From an uncultured Oribacterium sp. (GTDB lineage Bacteria > Bacillota > Clostridia > Lachnospirales > Lachnospiraceae), in contig CAMKKZ010000005.1 of NCBI GenBank assembly GCA_946413525.1, positions 1 through 64,000 of the forward strand: a stretch of DNA of 64,000 nt, read 5' to 3'. Each line of letters begins with the position of its first letter. Position 1 is the stretch's first letter. Under the pieces are notes generated by a model that worked only from the letters and a program-made list of their open reading frames with translations, was not told the DNA's origin and did no database searches. A program made the position numbers and the translations under genes. Positions 18,699 to 27,256 of this stretch are shown here, piece by piece.

Positions 18699-19781
18699 TT
18701 GGAAAAAGCGCTGATTGATTTGCAAGGGATTACAAAATCGTTTGATGGCGAGGTCATTCTTGATGACCTTAATCTCTCCATCCTGGAGAACAGCTTTGTC
18801 ACGCTGCTCGGTCCGTCCGGATGTGGAAAAACCACTACCCTCCGAATAATAGGAGGCTTCGAAAAACCGGATAAAGGGCGGGTTTTCTTTGAGGGTAAAG
18901 ACATTACCAACGTTCCACCCAACAAACGACAACTGAATACTGTCTTTCAGAAGTACGCACTGTTCCCCCATATGAATATTGCGGATAATATCGCTTTCGG
19001 CCTGCGCATTAAAAAGAAGCCTGAGAATTATATCAGGGATAAAATCAAGTATGCGCTCAAGCTCGTGAACCTGGACGGTTACGAAAACAGAAGCGTGGAG
19101 TCCCTTTCAGGAGGACAGCAGCAGAGAATCGCCATTGCAAGGGCCATTGTAAATGAACCCAGGCTCCTTTTGCTGGATGAGCCTTTGGGAGCCCTGGATC
19201 TGAAGCTTCGGCAGGAAATGCAGTACGAGCTCATACGCCTGAAAAATGAGCTGGGCATTACATTTATTTATGTGACCCATGATCAGGAGGAGGCCCTTAC
19301 AATGTCGGACTATGTCGTTGTCATGAATCAGGGCTATATTCAGCAGGCAGGCACGCCGGAACAGATTTACAATGAACCGGAAAACGCTTTTGTCGCGGAT
19401 TTTATCGGAGATTCCAATATTGTGCCGGGCGTCATGCTTAAGGACAGGCTGGTGCGCATTTTTGGCGCGGATTTTCATTGCGTGGACAGCGGATTTGGGG
19501 AAAATAAGCCGGTGGATGTCGTCATACGCCCGGAGGACGTGGAAATTCTCCCGCCGGATGATCCGAAGGGGATTCTCCATGGGCGGATGAGCCATATCAT
19601 ATTTAAAGGCGAGATGTATGAAATGGAATGCACTTCGTCAGACGGTTTTGAATGGCTGATTCACTCTACAGAGATGCATGAGCCGGGGAAGGAAGTCGCG
19701 TTGTACGTGAAGCCGTCAAATATTCAAATTATGAACAAGCCGGCTTCGGAGGACGAGGAGGCCATCGGCGTTGAAGAGTAA
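18699..19781 (+). CDS. potA: Spermidine/putrescine ABC transporter ATPase
   Basis: About 360 aa from TTG 18699, which has GAGG 10 bases upstream and aligns with the usual PotA start ([13 protein letters not shown]). An in-frame ATG at 18609 would add 30 atypical residues. Walker [11 protein letters not shown]-loop [10 protein letters not shown], signature SLSGGQQQR, Walker [14 protein letters not shown]-loop YVTHDQEEA; then a TOBE-like domain from about 250 ([12 protein letters not shown]). It powers polyamine uptake with PotB, PotC and PotD, encoded next. The stop overlaps the potB start by 11 bases, which indicates coupling. Confidence 0.93.
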   Translation: MEKALIDLQGITKSFDGEVILDDLNLSILENSFVTLLGPSGCGKTTTLRIIGGFEKPDKGRVFFEGKDITNVPPNKRQLNTVFQKYALFPHMNIADNIAFGLRIKKKPENYIRDKIKYALKLVNLDGYENRSVESLSGGQQQRIAIARAIVNEPRLLLLDEPLGALDLKLRQEMQYELIRLKNELGITFIYVTHDQEEALTMSDYVVVMNQGYIQQAGTPEQIYNEPENAFVADFIGDSNIVPGVMLKDRLVRIFGADFHCVDSGFGENKPVDVVIRPEDVEILPPDDPKGILHGRMSHIIFKGEMYEMECTSSDGFEWLIHSTEMHEPGKEVALYVKPSNIQIMNKPASEDEEAIGVEE

Positions 19782-20589
19782 AGGAACAAGATATCTGGCT
19801 CTTCCGTATATCGTTTGGATGTGCGGCTTTATTGTAATTCCCCTTCTTTTGGTGCTTTATTACGGGCTGACAGACCGCTCCGGGACTTTCACCTTTGATA
19901 ACGTCCGGAAGATAATGCTGGCTGAAAATTTTCGCCCGTTATATCTTGCGATGGGACTTTCGGCAGTTTCAACCTTGCTATGTTTTTTGATTGCGTTTCC
20001 ATTGGCGCTGATTCTGAGGAGCCGCAAGGTTGGAAAGGGATCTTTTGTGGCGTTCCTTTTCATACTTCCCATGTGGATGAATTCACTTCTCCGCATATTG
20101 GCATGGCAGACCCTGCTGGAGAGGAAGGGCGTAATTAACGGGATTCTTTCATCCCTTCATCTTCCGGAACAGCATTTGATCAATACCCCTGCGGCTATTG
20201 TGCTTGGGATGGTATATGATTTCCTGCCTTTTATGATTCTGCCCATTTATAATACTTTGATAAAAATTGATGATAATACCATTAACGCTGCCTATGACCT
20301 GGGGGCTGGTTTCCGTGAAACGCTTTTAAGGATTATTCTGCCGTTATCGGTGCCCGGAATCGTGTCCGGGGTCACCATGGTCTTCGTTCCTACATTGACG
20401 ACTTTCGCGATTTCAAACATGCTGGGCGGAGGCAAGGTCTTTTTGATTGGAAATGTGATAGAGCAGGAGTTCATGCTCAATTCGAACTGGAACCTTGGAT
20501 CGGGCCTGTCGCTGATATTGATGGTTTTCATCATAATGTCCATGGCGCTGTTGTCCAGGTATGATAACGGGGAGGACGCGATTCTTTAA
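19771..20589 (+). CDS. potB: Spermidine/putrescine ABC transporter permease PotB
   Basis: 272 aa, six hydrophobic segments beginning with [20 protein letters not shown]. The permease EAA loop is seen at [24 protein letters not shown], which contacts PotA. The start is a TTG inside the end of potA (11-base overlap); no ATG gives a complete first helix. Polyamine-type rather than iron or sulfate type is inferred from the neighbouring PotD. Confidence 0.92.
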   Translation: MKSKGTRYLALPYIVWMCGFIVIPLLLVLYYGLTDRSGTFTFDNVRKIMLAENFRPLYLAMGLSAVSTLLCFLIAFPLALILRSRKVGKGSFVAFLFILPMWMNSLLRILAWQTLLERKGVINGILSSLHLPEQHLINTPAAIVLGMVYDFLPFMILPIYNTLIKIDDNTINAAYDLGAGFRETLLRIILPLSVPGIVSGVTMVFVPTLTTFAISNMLGGGKVFLIGNVIEQEFMLNSNWNLGSGLSLILMVFIIMSMALLSRYDNGEDAIL

Positions 20590-20613
20590 GGAAGGAGTTG
20601 TCATAGCGGACGA

Positions 20614-21399
20614 ATGAAAAAAATCATCTCAAATGCGTATTTGTTTACAGTTATACTTTTTCTATATGCGCCTATTCTGGTGCTTATTGCGCTTAGTTTT
20701 AATGACTCCAAGTCCCGGGCTCATTGGGGAGGCTTTACGCTTCGCTGGTATATGTCAATGCTGCAGGACAGGGATATATTGTCGGCCCTGCGGACAACGC
20801 TTTTGATAGCCCTCCTTTCCGCGCTCCTCGCCACGATCCTTGGCACGATGGCCGCGATTGCCATCCAGAATATGCGGGCATTCCCCAGGAGCGTTATCCT
20901 TGGAATTACCAATATCCCGATGCTGAACGCGGATATCGTGACGGGCATATCCATGATGCTTTGTTTTATTGCTTTTCGAATCAGCCTTGGCTTTCAGACG
21001 ATATTAATAGCGCATATTACCTTCAATATCCCCTATGTAATTCTGTCTGTAATGCCAAAGCTAAGGCAGGCGTCACAGGTTAATTACGAGGCTGCGCTGG
21101 ATTTGGGCGCGACGCCGCTGCAGGCCTTTTTCAAGGTTGTCCTTCCGGACATCATGCCAGGCGTATTGTCAGGATTCCTTTTGGCCTTCACCATGAGCCT
21201 GGATGACTTCATCGTGACGCATTTCACGAGAGGGGCGGGAATTAATACAATTTCCACGCTGGTTTATTCCGAAGTGAGGCGCGGCATTAAACCCAGTATG
21301 TATTCACTGTCCACGGTAATATTTGCTGTGGTTTTCATAGTGCTTTTGATTTCCAATTTTGCTCCCGGGGCAAAAAAAGCAAGGGGAGCCGGAGCATAG
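20614..21399 (+). CDS. potC: Spermidine/putrescine ABC transporter permease PotC
   Basis: 261 aa with about six membrane segments. Start MKKIISNAYLFTVILFLYAPILVL is typical of PotC; the EAA loop is EAALDLGATPLQAFFKVVLPDIMPG, followed by the conserved MSLDDFIVTHFTRG. It forms the second half of the membrane channel with PotB. 24 bases separate it from potB. After its stop comes a 170-bp gap that holds two tandem copies of the leader element before potD. Confidence 0.93.
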   Translation: MKKIISNAYLFTVILFLYAPILVLIALSFNDSKSRAHWGGFTLRWYMSMLQDRDILSALRTTLLIALLSALLATILGTMAAIAIQNMRAFPRSVILGITNIPMLNADIVTGISMMLCFIAFRISLGFQTILIAHITFNIPYVILSVMPKLRQASQVNYEAALDLGATPLQAFFKVVLPDIMPGVLSGFLLAFTMSLDDFIVTHFTRGAGINTISTLVYSEVRRGIKPSMYSLSTVIFAVVFIVLLISNFAPGAKKARGAGA

Positions 21400-21426
21400 C
21401 TGTTTTAAAATGAGTGTCGCATGGAA

Positions 21427-21563
21427 TGGATGCCGCGACTCTTTGCCTGTAATTAAAATGGGTTGAAAATCACTTTATATAGAGAAGTTGTATAGACTGC
21501 GATACCGCAGATGTTTGTCAGGAATTAATGTGGCCGGAAAATCACTTTATTTAATAGAGGAGG
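21427..21563 (+). promoter_or_regulatory. Leader element copies A' and A (tandem) before potD
   Basis: Proximal copy A: GCGATACC 21499-21506 in hairpin CTGCG-ATAC-CGCAG, TTGTCA 21515-21520, small stem GTGG/TCAC at 21530-21533 and 21542-21545, then AGAGGAGG. Distal degraded copy A': GGATGCC about 21428-21434, TTGCCT 21443-21448, and a segment GAAAATCACTTTATA shared with copy A. The period is 72 bp. It could set potD output separately from potABC, for which a binding protein is usually needed in excess. Confidence 0.65.
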
Positions 21564-21570
21564 TTTGTAA

Positions 21571-22719
21571 ATGATCGAAATGAGTAATGGATGGGGAGGC
21601 AGGGTACTGCGCGCGTCAGCGGTTCTTTTTTCTGTGGGATTCCTTCTTGCGGGATGCGGTGCCGGGCAGGAATCCGCTAAGAATAGTTCTGAAGCTGCTG
21701 CAGGAGGGCAGGATGGCGGAAACAATGTGGTTAATGTTTATAACTGGGGGGAATATATTGATCCGGAGGTGATAGATCTTTTCCAGGAGGAGACCGGCAT
21801 TAAAGTTGTTTATGACATGTTTGAAACAAATGAGGAAATGTATCCGGTCATCGAGGCCGGCGGCGTTGTTTATGATGCGGTATGCCCTTCGGACTACATG
21901 GTTGAAAAGATGATACAAAACGGGCTGCTGCAGGAGCCGGACATGAGCAAAATTCCGAATCTGAAGGAAATCGGAAAGGAATTCATGGAGCTGTCGGCGC
22001 TCTTTGATCCCGGAAACCGCTATGCGATCCCTTATACAATGGGGACAGTCGGCATTATATATAATGAAGGGATGCTGGATGAAATGGGAGTGCCGTACCC
22101 CACAAAGTGGGCTGACCTTTGGGATGAAAGGCTTGAGGGCGAAATACTGATGCAGGATTCGGTGCGTGACGCGTTCATGGTCGCGCTCAAAAAAGACGGG
22201 CATTCGATGAATACGACGGATGATAAGGAGCTTGACATGGCGCGGGACGAACTGATTCGCCAGAAGCCCCTCGTGCAGGCCTATGTTATTGACCAGGTCC
22301 GGGACAAGATGATTGGAGGCGAGGCGGCCGTCGGGGTGATTTACTCCGGTGAAATTCTCTACATTCAGGAGGCGGTTGCGGATACGGACATGCGCATTTC
22401 TTATGTGGTGCCGGAGGAGGGGACGAACCTTTGGGTTGATTGCTGGGTTATCCCTAAAAATGCGAAAAACAAGGAAAACGCGGAGAAATGGATTGATTTC
22501 CTCTGCCGTCCCGATATTGCGAAAATGAATTTTGACTACATAACCTATACGACGCCGAACACGGGCGCCATGGAGCTGCTTGATCCGGAATACAGAGAAA
22601 ACGAAGCCGTGTTCCCGGATATGGAAAAGGTGCTGGAAAAAGGGGAAGTTTATCATTACCTTGGGGCGGAGGACGACGCGAAATATAATGACCGCTGGAA
22701 AACCGTAAAGATGAATTGA
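21571..22719 (+). CDS. potD: Spermidine/putrescine-binding lipoprotein PotD
   Basis: 382 aa. Signal peptide with lipobox LLAGCGAG (Cys about residue 29), Ser/Glu linker, then a type-2 periplasmic-binding fold: VNVYNWGEYIDPEVIDLFQEE is the PotD hallmark, with YAIPYTMGTVGIIYN and LWVDCWVIPKNAKN further on. Tyr, Trp, Glu and Asp residues in these segments form the polyamine site in the family. It works outside the membrane and delivers substrate to PotBC. Ribosome site AGAGGAGG is part of the leader element. It is the last pot gene but two orphan genes follow in the same direction. Confidence 0.94.
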   Translation: MIEMSNGWGGRVLRASAVLFSVGFLLAGCGAGQESAKNSSEAAAGGQDGGNNVVNVYNWGEYIDPEVIDLFQEETGIKVVYDMFETNEEMYPVIEAGGVVYDAVCPSDYMVEKMIQNGLLQEPDMSKIPNLKEIGKEFMELSALFDPGNRYAIPYTMGTVGIIYNEGMLDEMGVPYPTKWADLWDERLEGEILMQDSVRDAFMVALKKDGHSMNTTDDKELDMARDELIRQKPLVQAYVIDQVRDKMIGGEAAVGVIYSGEILYIQEAVADTDMRISYVVPEEGTNLWVDCWVIPKNAKNKENAEKWIDFLCRPDIAKMNFDYITYTTPNTGAMELLDPEYRENEAVFPDMEKVLEKGEVYHYLGAEDDAKYNDRWKTVKMN

Positions 22720-22791
22720 CGCGGCATTCCTTGTACTGCGGAAAAAATATGGATAACGGAATTTTGGATTGAAAAACAGGAGAATGGCATA

Positions 22792-23427
22792 ATGGTTACG
22801 GATAGCGTCCTGCTGGACAATTATGGCCGGGGCAGACAGGAAGCCATGGAGCTGACGGAGCAGTTTGCGAGTGAACAATCGCTCCCGCACAAGGAGGTTC
22901 TGCGTCTTTGTCTGCTTTCGGAAGAGATGATTGGTATGGTAAGGGAGATTACCGGTGAATTTGAGGGGAGGTTCTGCATCAGGGGCGATAATACAGGCTG
23001 TGTTTTGCAGCTTGTTTGTGAAACCTTTATGGATAGCAGGAAAAGGCGTGAGCTTCTGGCCGTGTCAAGCAGCGGAAAAAATGAGGCGGCCAAGGGCTTT
23101 ATGGGAAAAATAAGGGATATTGTGGAGAATTATCTCCTGTTTTATGATGAAGAAGGGCAGCAGGCCTTCCAGGCGGGGGAAATGGATGCCGGTTTTCTGT
23201 CTATGGGAATGGATAACAAGACCGCGGGAGGCGGTTCCAATCTTCTGGATATGCAAATGTGGAGCTTCCGCCGTTACAAGGATTCGGCCGCAAAAAGCGG
23301 TGGGAATATAAAGGAAACGGACGTATGGGATGAACTTGAAAAATCCATTGTAGCCCGGCTGGCCGACGAGGTGCAGGTTGGCATCAAGAATGGGAAAGTG
23401 GAACTGGACATTTTCAGGAAATACTGA
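22792..23427 (+). CDS. Unknown 211-aa protein downstream of potD, faint GHKL-ATPase resemblance
   Basis: Soluble, no signal or membrane helix. The segment LPHKEVLRLCLLSEEMIGMV resembles the N-box helix of RsbW/GHKL-type kinases, and VSSSGKNEAAKGFMGKIRD has the spacing of a nucleotide-binding loop, but no clean G1/G2 box is present. I would call it a diverged HATPase-like or unknown protein. Ribosome site AGGAGAA is 6 bases before the ATG. It lies 72 bases after potD and may share its transcript. Function not assigned. Confidence 0.55.
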   Translation: MVTDSVLLDNYGRGRQEAMELTEQFASEQSLPHKEVLRLCLLSEEMIGMVREITGEFEGRFCIRGDNTGCVLQLVCETFMDSRKRRELLAVSSSGKNEAAKGFMGKIRDIVENYLLFYDEEGQQAFQAGEMDAGFLSMGMDNKTAGGGSNLLDMQMWSFRRYKDSAAKSGGNIKETDVWDELEKSIVARLADEVQVGIKNGKVELDIFRKY

Positions 23428-23431
23428 TGGA

Positions 23432-23535
23432 TTGAGGCGGTCAAAACCTGCTCTGATAAGGGAGCCTGGTTGATGCGATGCCGCATCGGCTTGTCATGAA
23501 ATAAGAGCAGTCATAACCTGCTCTAATAGGGAGGG
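23432..23535 (+). promoter_or_regulatory. Leader element copies D' (degraded) and D before the 62-aa membrane protein
   Basis: Copy D: hairpin GATGCG-ATGC-CGCATC with GCGATGCC at 23475-23482, TTGTCA 23491-23496, then the strongest second stem of the family, AGAGCAG/CTGCTCT (23504-23510, 23518-23524), then AATAGGGAGGG. The degraded unit D' (AAAACCTGCTCTGATAAGGGAG, about 23443-23464) repeats the 3' half 70 bp upstream. Confidence 0.65.
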
Positions 23536-23541
23536 AATAAC

Positions 23542-23730
23542 ATGTTGACGAATATTTTTGGCTTTTTCCTTTCCGGGCTCATGATTGTCTTTTTGCTTTC
23601 GATGATTGCGTATTCCATTGCCCTGATGCGTGGGAAAGAAGAATGGATCCTTCTTTTTCGCAAACTCATCATTGCCTGCCCCTTGATTTTCGCGTTGGTG
23701 CTTTTTATGCTGAGGATCTTCTTCCCGTGA
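23542..23730 (+). CDS. 62-aa two-helix membrane protein, unknown function
   Basis: Start MLTNIFGFFLSG; two hydrophobic stretches (about 4-28 and 42-61) joined by a short charged loop RGKEEWILLFRK. Strong ribosome site GGGAGGG. A terminator follows 37 bases after the stop, and a leader element precedes it, so it is likely a real, controlled gene. Size and topology fit a small regulatory or transporter-associated membrane protein; no family recognised. Confidence 0.6.
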   Translation: MLTNIFGFFLSGLMIVFLLSMIAYSIALMRGKEEWILLFRKLIIACPLIFALVLFMLRIFFP

Positions 23731-23766
23731 TTGCCGCGTGGAAATTTCAGATGGCAAAGAGCTTTT

Positions 23767-23798
23767 TAAAAAACCGTCCTGAAAGGGGCGGTTTTTTA
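23767..23798 (+). terminator. Rho-independent terminator after the 62-aa gene
   Basis: AAAAAACCGTCC / GGGCGGTTTTTTA hairpin with loop TGAAA and a T6 tract. A fragment of repeat family 3 starts directly at its 3' end (about 23797). Confidence 0.85.
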
Positions 23799-23820
23799 TT
23801 ATCGCAGGGGCTGCGTAAGA
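23797..23820. repeat. Repeat family 3, short 5' fragment
   Basis: ATTATCGCAGGGGCTGCGTA follows the terminator T-tract directly, exactly as in the full copies at 52036 and 55221, then the match stops. Confidence 0.7.
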
Positions 23821-23837
23821 TGGCAATTCTGGTCATT

Positions 23838-24560
23838 TTATCCAAGGTTCCTGTCAAGGAAAATTGCCGTGATTTCTGCCAGTTCGATCGGTGTCTCCTT
23901 CCGCCCGTCCTGAAACCAGTATTGAAGCAGGCTCATGCATCCGCCAACAAGAAAGGCAAAATATGCGTCAAAGTGCTCAAGATGCTGCTTTTTCAGGATT
24001 GAACTCCAATCATTCAAGCATTTCTCTTTCAGGAGATTTTTCATTTTGGCGAGAAATTTGATATCTCCGTTTTCTCCTATCAGTATTCGGACAATATCTG
24101 CATTGTCAAGGCATAGTTGATATATGCCTGTGAATATCATGTGGGTGTTTTCCCTGATGTCCTCCATGGAATAGGAATTTACCGTATCATAAAGCCTGGA
24201 AAGAAGGTCTTCCTCAGATTGTTCCAATAGATCATATATGTCTTTATAATGAAGATAGAATGTGGCCCTGTTTACATCGGCGAGGTCGGCAAGCTCCTTT
24301 ACGCTGATATCTGTTATCTTTTTTTTCTGGAGCAAGCTTATCAGGCTTTTTTTCAAGGCATTCCTGGTTTTTCTAACGCGGCGATCAAGCGGGTCGGGAA
24401 CATTTGCCGTACTGCCGTCCTGAGCATTCTCGTTTTCACTTGAATCCGGAGTTTCGTAAGGCCCCATTTCCTTGGGATCTTTGTGCACATTGGAGGTGGT
24501 GGCGTCTGTTGATGCCATATTGAAATTTTCTTTTTTTCTTTTTTCTTCATTATTTTTCAT
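23838..24560 (-). CDS. TetR/AcrR-family regulator of the divergent MMPL cluster
   Basis: 240 aa. About 60 N-terminal residues are polar and disordered; the HTH domain is at ~60-115 (RNALKKSLISLL...ITDISVKELADLADVNRATFYLHYKD, a typical TetR recognition helix). The C-terminal ligand domain ends in the TetR_C-like FVGGCMSLLQYWFQDG segment (here LVGGCMSLLQYWFQ). It is divergent from an MMPL exporter operon across a 434-bp intergenic region, so it very likely represses that operon and responds to a hydrophobic ligand (inference). Confidence 0.88.
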   Translation of the reverse strand: MKNNEEKRKKENFNMASTDATTSNVHKDPKEMGPYETPDSSENENAQDGSTANVPDPLDRRVRKTRNALKKSLISLLQKKKITDISVKELADLADVNRATFYLHYKDIYDLLEQSEEDLLSRLYDTVNSYSMEDIRENTHMIFTGIYQLCLDNADIVRILIGENGDIKFLAKMKNLLKEKCLNDWSSILKKQHLEHFDAYFAFLVGGCMSLLQYWFQDGRKETPIELAEITAIFLDRNLG

Positions 24561-24703
24561 TTTTCTTTATTCCTTATTCTGTATTTCTTACTTCTTATCC
24601 CTCAAGTTTGGCGTTTTAGCGTAATCTGGACACCGTCCCTCTGTTGTACAAGACAGAACTTATATTATTGTTGAAAAACAAACTAGATTAAAGGTTTTGA
24701 TTA

Positions 24704-24732
24704 TTGCAAAAAACAACATCGGTCTGTATAAT
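24704..24732 (+). promoter_or_regulatory. Promoter of the MMPL operon
   Basis: TTGCAA, 17-bp spacer, TATAAT. Just upstream a small inverted repeat TTGTT-gaaa-AACAA (about 24669) is a possible TetR-operator half. The transcript leader would contain repeat family 1 copy 24791-24892, which ends in a hairpin plus T-tract and may attenuate the operon. Confidence 0.6.
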
Positions 24733-24790
24733 TTACAATAACATATAAAACGACAGGTGTCAATAAATGGCGGAAACGGAATCGGTTAAG

Positions 24791-24892
24791 CATGAAAAGC
24801 AAGCTTTTCATGCTTCATTTGTGCCGCTGACGCGACACAAATGGGACTCAATGCCTGCGGCATCAAGTCAAATCATGAAAGGATCTTTCATG
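24791..24892. repeat. Palindromic repeat family 1, complete copy with terminator-like end
   Basis: Same unit as at 16366 (CATGAAAAGC..GCTTTTCATG, CATTTGTG..CACAAATG, GCCTGCGGC, AAGTCAA). It ends with hairpin CATGAAAGATC-like / CTTTCATG and then TTTTTTG, so this copy may act as a terminator or attenuator upstream of the MMPL gene. Confidence 0.8.
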
Positions 24893-24994
24893 ATTTTTTG
24901 TGGGGCGGGGCCTCATGACTGGAAGGATGAATAGAGAATCAGAAAAGAAAAGCTGAATAGGAGATCTTGATAAAAAAACTGAAAGAGATGAATA

Positions 24995-27256
24995 ATGGAA
25001 GATACAGAAATAATGCAAAATGAAAAGAGCATGCGGAAAAACTCGCAGCAAAAATCGGAAAACGATGAATCAGCCTTACAAGCCCCTGTGGTAAAAAAAG
25101 AAAAAGGCAGAGGGAAGCAAAGACTGGCAGATTTTATTGTTGACCATAACAAAGTGATCAGGAATATTGTACTCATGCTTGTTCTTGTGAGCGCCTTTTG
25201 CTTCTTTTTTGTAGGGGTGAATTACGACCTGACTTCCTATCTCCCCGATGATGTGGAATCGAAGACGGCCATTAACAAAATGAGGGAGATATTCGGATAC
25301 CCTGGTACCGGGAGGCTGATGCTGAAAGATGTGACAATCTATGAGGCGAAGCAGTATAAGTCGGCCATCGAAAAAGTGGATGGAGTTGACCAGGTGGTAT
25401 GGTGCGATACGACTACGCAGATATATACTTCTTCATCCTTCATAGATTACCAGGACATAGATGAATACTATAAAGACGGCTGTGCTGTCATGGATGTCAC
25501 CTTCCTCGGCGGAGATACGAATAAGCTGACACATAGGGCGATTGACGACATTGAGGCGATTATCGGTGATCATGGATATATAGTTGGCATGGCACCGACG
25601 AACAAATTTACGGAGGAAAATGTCAAGGCGGAGATGAAGATGATCATGGGAGTGGCCGTCCTGTTCATCTTTGTCATCCTTCTCTTTACGACAACATCCT
25701 GGTTTGAGCCGGTTCTGTTTCTTTCGGTCATTGGCTGCGCCATAGCGATCAATAAAGGGACAAACATATTTCTTGGAACGATTTCATATATTACCAACAA
25801 TATTTGTGATGTTCTCCAGCTTGCCACTTCAATGGATTATTCGGTTTTCCTGCTTCACAGTTATGAGAGGGAGAGGGAAAAGGGTCTTGAGAAGACAGAT
25901 GCCTTGAAGGCGGGCCTGATGAATACGATCACGACGATCCTGGCTTCTTCGCTGACAACCTTTTTTGGCTTTATTGTCCTGGTTTTTATGAGGTTCACCA
26001 TTGGTTTTGACATGGGCATAGTCATGGCCAAAAGCATTGTCTGTTCGCTCCTTATGGTGATCTTCCTGATGCCTTCCCTGCTGCTCTCCTGGTCGGACAG
26101 GATAGACAGGATGCGGCATCGACCGTTCCTTCCCAAATTTCATTTGTTTTCGCTGGCAGTTAACAGGATCAGTCCCTTCGTGCTTGCGGTATCCTTTTTG
26201 CTGGCCGGTCCTATTTATGTGGCACAGGGCATGAATGATTTTATGTATGGTCCGGATGCCACAGGAGCGGGGCCGGGAACCAGTATGTATGCGGCTTCCA
26301 GGGAAATAGATGAAAAATTCGGAAGATCCAATCTGCTTGTGGCTATTTTTCCTGATTCGGACAGGCAAAAAGAAAAAAGGCTAGTTAAGGCGCTGGAGGA
26401 TGAGGATTATGTGAAAAAAGTAATGGGCATGTCGGCCTACCTCCCGGATGGCGTGCCGGAATCTATCCTGCCTCAGTCCATGACCGAACTGTTTCATAAG
26501 AATGGCTACGCAAGGCTTTTAATTTATATCAGGACAAAACCGGAGAGTCCGGCGGCGTATCGTTATGCGAAGGAGGTGGCCGCCCTGATTCGTGAGTATT
26601 ATCCTGAGGAAGCATATATTACCGGGAATACGCCTACAACAGAAGATATGGAAAACATTCTGATACCGGATTACAACCTTGTTAATACGCTGGCAATGAT
26701 AAGCATATTCCTGGTGGTTGCAATCTCATTCCAGTCACCCATCATGCCGGTCGCCGCCATGATCCCCATCATGATGGCCATTTATACTAACATGGCTTTT
26801 CCTTATTTTAAAGGTGACACCCTGATTTTTATAGCTTATGCGGTTGTATCCTGCATACAGTTGGGATCGACAATTGATTACGCGATTTCCTCTACCGACT
26901 CATATATACAGGCCAGACGGCATGAAGACAGTAAGAAAAAAGCGGCAGAATTGATGACGGAACAGTCATTTCCGTCAATCCTCACCTCAGGCGTCATCCT
27001 GGTGGTCTGCGGCTATTCCATTAGCAGGATTTCCTCCGTTCCTGCCATAAGCGAGGTAGGACGGCTTGTCGGAAGAGGAGCCATTCTTTCGGTTTTTTTT
27101 GTCGTGACGATGATGCCGGTTCTGCTTCGGATCGTTGATCCTTTTATCACATCGACAATGGCGGAGAAACATGCGAGAAGAAGGGAAAAAGCCATGAGGC
27201 TGATTGCAAGGGGAAGGGCAAGGCGGCGCAGAAGAAAGAAAGGAGGCTGTGCATGA
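24995..27256 (+). CDS. MMPL/RND-family membrane exporter
   Basis: 753 aa. Two halves, each with one helix, an extracytoplasmic domain and five clustered helices. Helix 4 of each half has the proton-relay type Asp-Tyr pair (TSMDYSVFLLH and GSTIDYAISS). C-terminal tail is very basic (RGRARRRRRKK). The family moves lipids, fatty-acid conjugates or hydrophobic drugs across the membrane using the proton gradient. The preceding TetR gene is the likely regulator. The stop overlaps the start of the next gene by ATGA, so the two are translated together. Confidence 0.9.
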   Translation: MEDTEIMQNEKSMRKNSQQKSENDESALQAPVVKKEKGRGKQRLADFIVDHNKVIRNIVLMLVLVSAFCFFFVGVNYDLTSYLPDDVESKTAINKMREIFGYPGTGRLMLKDVTIYEAKQYKSAIEKVDGVDQVVWCDTTTQIYTSSSFIDYQDIDEYYKDGCAVMDVTFLGGDTNKLTHRAIDDIEAIIGDHGYIVGMAPTNKFTEENVKAEMKMIMGVAVLFIFVILLFTTTSWFEPVLFLSVIGCAIAINKGTNIFLGTISYITNNICDVLQLATSMDYSVFLLHSYEREREKGLEKTDALKAGLMNTITTILASSLTTFFGFIVLVFMRFTIGFDMGIVMAKSIVCSLLMVIFLMPSLLLSWSDRIDRMRHRPFLPKFHLFSLAVNRISPFVLAVSFLLAGPIYVAQGMNDFMYGPDATGAGPGTSMYAASREIDEKFGRSNLLVAIFPDSDRQKEKRLVKALEDEDYVKKVMGMSAYLPDGVPESILPQSMTELFHKNGYARLLIYIRTKPESPAAYRYAKEVAALIREYYPEEAYITGNTPTTEDMENILIPDYNLVNTLAMISIFLVVAISFQSPIMPVAAMIPIMMAIYTNMAFPYFKGDTLIFIAYAVVSCIQLGSTIDYAISSTDSYIQARRHEDSKKKAAELMTEQSFPSILTSGVILVVCGYSISRISSVPAISEVGRLVGRGAILSVFFVVTMMPVLLRIVDPFITSTMAEKHARRREKAMRLIARGRARRRRRKKGGCA

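Noticed and set aside
21616..22890. 424-codon open frame on the - strand over potD
   Set aside because: Shadow of potD (lipobox, binding-protein motifs on the + strand); codon composition is unnatural (His/Arg/Asn-rich).
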